Shown here: in pieces, positions 62,098 through 64,000 of the stretch | How the letters are laid out: every line of letters begins with the position of its first letter | How positions within the stretch are numbered: the stretch's first letter is position 1 | NCBI GenBank assembly: GCA_026417115.1 | Contig: JAOADW010000009.1 | Span: 1 to 64,000 of the forward strand | Length of the DNA stretch: 64,000 bases | Reading direction: 5' to 3' | From: Rhodocyclaceae bacterium | GTDB lineage: Bacteria > Pseudomonadota > Gammaproteobacteria > Burkholderiales > Rhodocyclaceae | Made by a program: the position numbers and the translations under genes | The notes under the pieces: model-generated | Database searches by the model: none | Told to the model about the DNA's origin: nothing | Seen by the model: only the letters and a program-made list of their open reading frames with translations

Positions 62098-63145
62098 TGC
62101 GCTCGGCCAGCTCGCGCAGGGTGGGCTGCTCCAGGTCGCCCACGGCGTAAAGACGCGCCTGGTCGAATTGGAAATGCTTCTCTTGGGATCGTCGATAAAG
62201 GGGGTCGTAATGCCGTTCCAAGAGCTCTAAGACGAGCCGCTGAAAGTCGCCGGCTGCGATCAGCGCTCGCCAGCTTGCGATCGTTTCATGGCCGACCAAG
62301 GGCAAGAGATGGCCGAGCTGGGCCGATAGCCATTCTGGGCGTTCGAGGAAATAGGCGTAATCGCTGATCAAGAAGGCGGCGCGCGCCGAACGCGGCGCTT
62401 CGATGCATAGACAGGGGCTCGCGCGGATCGCTGCGATGAGGGCGGAAGGCACTTCAAGGCGCCCGATCTTGCGGCTTTCCGCTTCGACAAAGACGGGACG
62501 GCGAGCGTCGAAGCCTTTGAGCGTCTGGTAAATCTGGGTTTCGAACCACCGTTGGGCAGGCTGCGGAGAATCCGGCAAAATGCCGAGCACCGACCCCTTG
62601 TGGCCGGCGAGCGCCTCGAGATGCAAGACTTGTTCGCCGAGCGACGCCAGGATTTCCAAGAGTCGGCTCTTGCCGCTGCCCGTGGCGCCCGCAATCACGC
62701 GAAAGGAAAAGCGGGCAGGCAACTGCGCCAATTCTGCGAGCACGTGGCGCCGCCAGGCTTTGTAACCCCCTTCGAGCCGATGCGCGTCCCAGCCGACCTC
62801 GCGCAGGATGTGGGTGAAAGCGCCCGACCGCTGGCCGCCGCGCCAACAATAGACGAGAGGCCGCCAACGTTTGGGTTTGTCGCGAAATAGCCGTTCGAGG
62901 TGATCGGCGATGTTGCGCGCCATCCAGCTCGCGCCGATCTTTTTCGCCTCGAATGCTGAAATTTGCCGATAGATCGTGCCTACTTCGGCGCGTTGTTCGT
63001 TACTGAGCACCGGGCAGTTGAGGGCGCCGGGAATGTGGTCCTCGGCGAATTCGGCGGGCGTCCGCGCATCGATCAGCACGTCGAATTCGTACAATTGCGC
63101 AATCGTTGCGACCCCTTTGGGGAGAACACGTTTGGCGTCATCCAT
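62036..63145 (-). CDS. selU: tRNA 2-selenouridine synthase
   Basis: SelU (MnmH/YbbB) replaces sulfur by selenium at the wobble 2-thiouridine of some tRNAs, using selenophosphate from SelD. With the ATG at 63145 it has 369 aa: a rhodanese domain with the catalytic Cys in VYCWRGGQRSG (C100) and a P-loop domain with GATGSGKS (153-160). A GTG at 63163 is an alternative start. The ATG is head-to-head with the selD ATG in CCATGG. Confidence 0.94.
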   Translation of the reverse strand: MDDAKRVLPKGVATIAQLYEFDVLIDARTPAEFAEDHIPGALNCPVLSNEQRAEVGTIYRQISAFEAKKIGASWMARNIADHLERLFRDKPKRWRPLVYCWRGGQRSGAFTHILREVGWDAHRLEGGYKAWRRHVLAELAQLPARFSFRVIAGATGSGKSRLLEILASLGEQVLHLEALAGHKGSVLGILPDSPQPAQRWFETQIYQTLKGFDARRPVFVEAESRKIGRLEVPSALIAAIRASPCLCIEAPRSARAAFLISDYAYFLERPEWLSAQLGHLLPLVGHETIASWRALIAAGDFQRLVLELLERHYDPLYRRSQEKHFQFDQARLYAVGDLEQPTLRELAERISQEAGAAFLADRAARTSAV

Positions 63146-64000
63146 GGAAGAGATCAAACTCACTCGTCTAAGTCACGGCGGCGGCTGAGGCTGCAAGCTT
63201 GCGTCGGCCGTGTTGTCGCGCATTATCGCCGAATCGCCGCTAGCGCAAATGCCAGCGGATCTGATCGTGGGCAGTGAAACTGCCGACGATGCCGCCGTTT
63301 ATCGTCTGAACGACGAGCAAGCGATCGTCGCGACGACCGATTTTTTCATGCCCATCGTCGATGACGCTCGTGATTATGGCCGTATTGCCGCGGCGAACGC
63401 GCTTTCGGACGTCTATGCGATGGGCGGCAAACCGCTCTTTGCGCTCGCCGTCGTGGGCATGCCGATCGCGAAGCTGCCTGAAGAGACGATACGCGCGATT
63501 CTCGCAGGCGGCGCCCAGATGTGTGCCGAGGCCGGCATTCCGATTGCCGGCGGGCACTCGATCGACGCGCCGGAGCCGATTTATGGTCTGGCCGTCATCG
63601 GTCTCGTCCACCCTGCGCAGATCAAGCGCAACACCGGCGCTCGCGCCGGCGATGTCCTGATCCTCACCAAGCCGTTGGGCATCGGCATCTTATCGGCAGC
63701 CCTGAAAAAAGGGGTGTTGAGCGCCGCAGGCTATGCCAAAATGGTGCGTTGGGCCACGCTGCTCAATCGCGTGGGGACTCGCTTGGCCGAGCTTCCGACC
63801 GTACATGCGATGACAGACGTGACGGGCTTTGGGCTGATTGGGCATCTGTTGGAAATCTGCCGCGCCTCCCAGGTTGCCGCCGAGATTGAATGCGCACGCC
63901 TTCCGTTGATCGCGGAGGCGGTGACCCACGTCCAGCAAGGCCTCATTCCGGGGGCGGCCGCGCGCAATTGGGCCAGTTTCGGCGCGGACGTCTCTCTAGC
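63144..64000 (+). CDS. selD: Selenide, water dikinase, selenocysteine-containing (3' end cut by window edge)
   Basis: SelD makes selenophosphate, the selenium donor for Sec-tRNA and SelU. The frame from ATG 63144 reads [14 protein letters not shown], then UGA (63186-63188), then GCKLASAVL. It aligns with the family motif SHGxG(C/U)GCK, so codon 15 is selenocysteine at the catalytic position. Downstream is all Sel[37 protein letters not shown] and [17 protein letters not shown]-like hairpin follows the UGA. The gene runs off the right edge after about 285 codons. Automatic callers would start it late, for example at 63249. Confidence 0.95.
63200..63222 (+). promoter_or_regulatory. Bacterial SECIS element of selD
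   Basis: Beginning 12 nt after the UGA: a 4-bp lower stem (63200-63203 with 63219-63222), a bulged U (63204), a 4-bp upper stem (63205-63208 with 63215-63218, one G-U) and a 6-nt loop CGUGUU. The bulged U and GU in the loop match the SelB-binding features of the E. coli fdhF hairpin. Confidence 0.75.

Noticed and set aside
62976-63188. 70-codon ORF ending in the UGA at 63188
   Set aside because: Its last 14 codons are the SelD N-terminus; the stop is a selenocysteine codon, and the part before 63144 is antisense to selU.

Overview
The window reads as a gene-dense, roughly 62% GC piece of a proteobacterial chromosome, most likely a betaproteobacterium. The gene orders are chromosomal-core ones for that group: rne opposite rluC, yceD-rpmF-plsX-fabHDG-acpP-fabF, nadB opposite rpoE-rseABC-degQ, and lepA-lepB-DUF4845-rnc-era-recO-pdxJ-acpS-nagZ. 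A phasin and a propionate-type CoA transferase suggest polyhydroxyalkanoate and short-chain acyl-CoA metabolism. I found no CRISPR array, insertion sequence, prophage, rRNA or tRNA.

Layout. 1-7162 (minus): an rpfE-like gene, recJ, glgB and mutS (cut by the left edge), packed head to tail. 7185-13895 (plus): lolC, a DUF3782-type coiled-coil protein, lolD, comEC, an alpha/beta hydrolase and the SRP RNA, with a DUF2062 membrane protein on the opposite strand. 13991-18821: a Spy/CpxP-like periplasmic protein tail to tail with ftsH, then dnaX, ybaB and a small tyrosine phosphatase (recR, often next to ybaB, is absent here). 19027-25875: rne, rluC, a HAD phosphatase, sppA, an RsmI-like methyltransferase and yceF. 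25889-32442: the L32/fatty-acid-synthesis cluster with its own promoter, an internal terminator and a second promoter at acpP. 32417-38590: nadB, then the sigma-E envelope-stress operon. 39052-48480: the lepA-to-nagZ cluster and a DinG/YoaA-type helicase. 48524-52978: a PilZ protein, a permuted ATP-grasp-like protein and molybdenum-cofactor genes (mobB, moeA, moaD, moaE). 53035-62097: phasin, CoA transferase, clpB, tag, a Pat-type protein acetyltransferase and a methyltransferase.

The most notable item is at the right end. Divergent selU (mnmH) and selD begin in a shared CCATGG. selD has an in-frame UGA at 63186-63188, exactly where the family has its catalytic Cys/Sec. A hairpin with a bulged U and a GU-containing apical loop follows 12-34 nt later, as in bacterial SECIS elements. 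The selenophosphate synthetase is therefore itself a selenoprotein, and a standard gene caller would truncate it.

Many genes overlap by 4 bp (ATGA/GTGA) or share 3' ends antisense, so much of the regulation probably lies inside neighbouring coding sequence. Functions are assigned by recognising motifs and gene order by eye; no database search was run.
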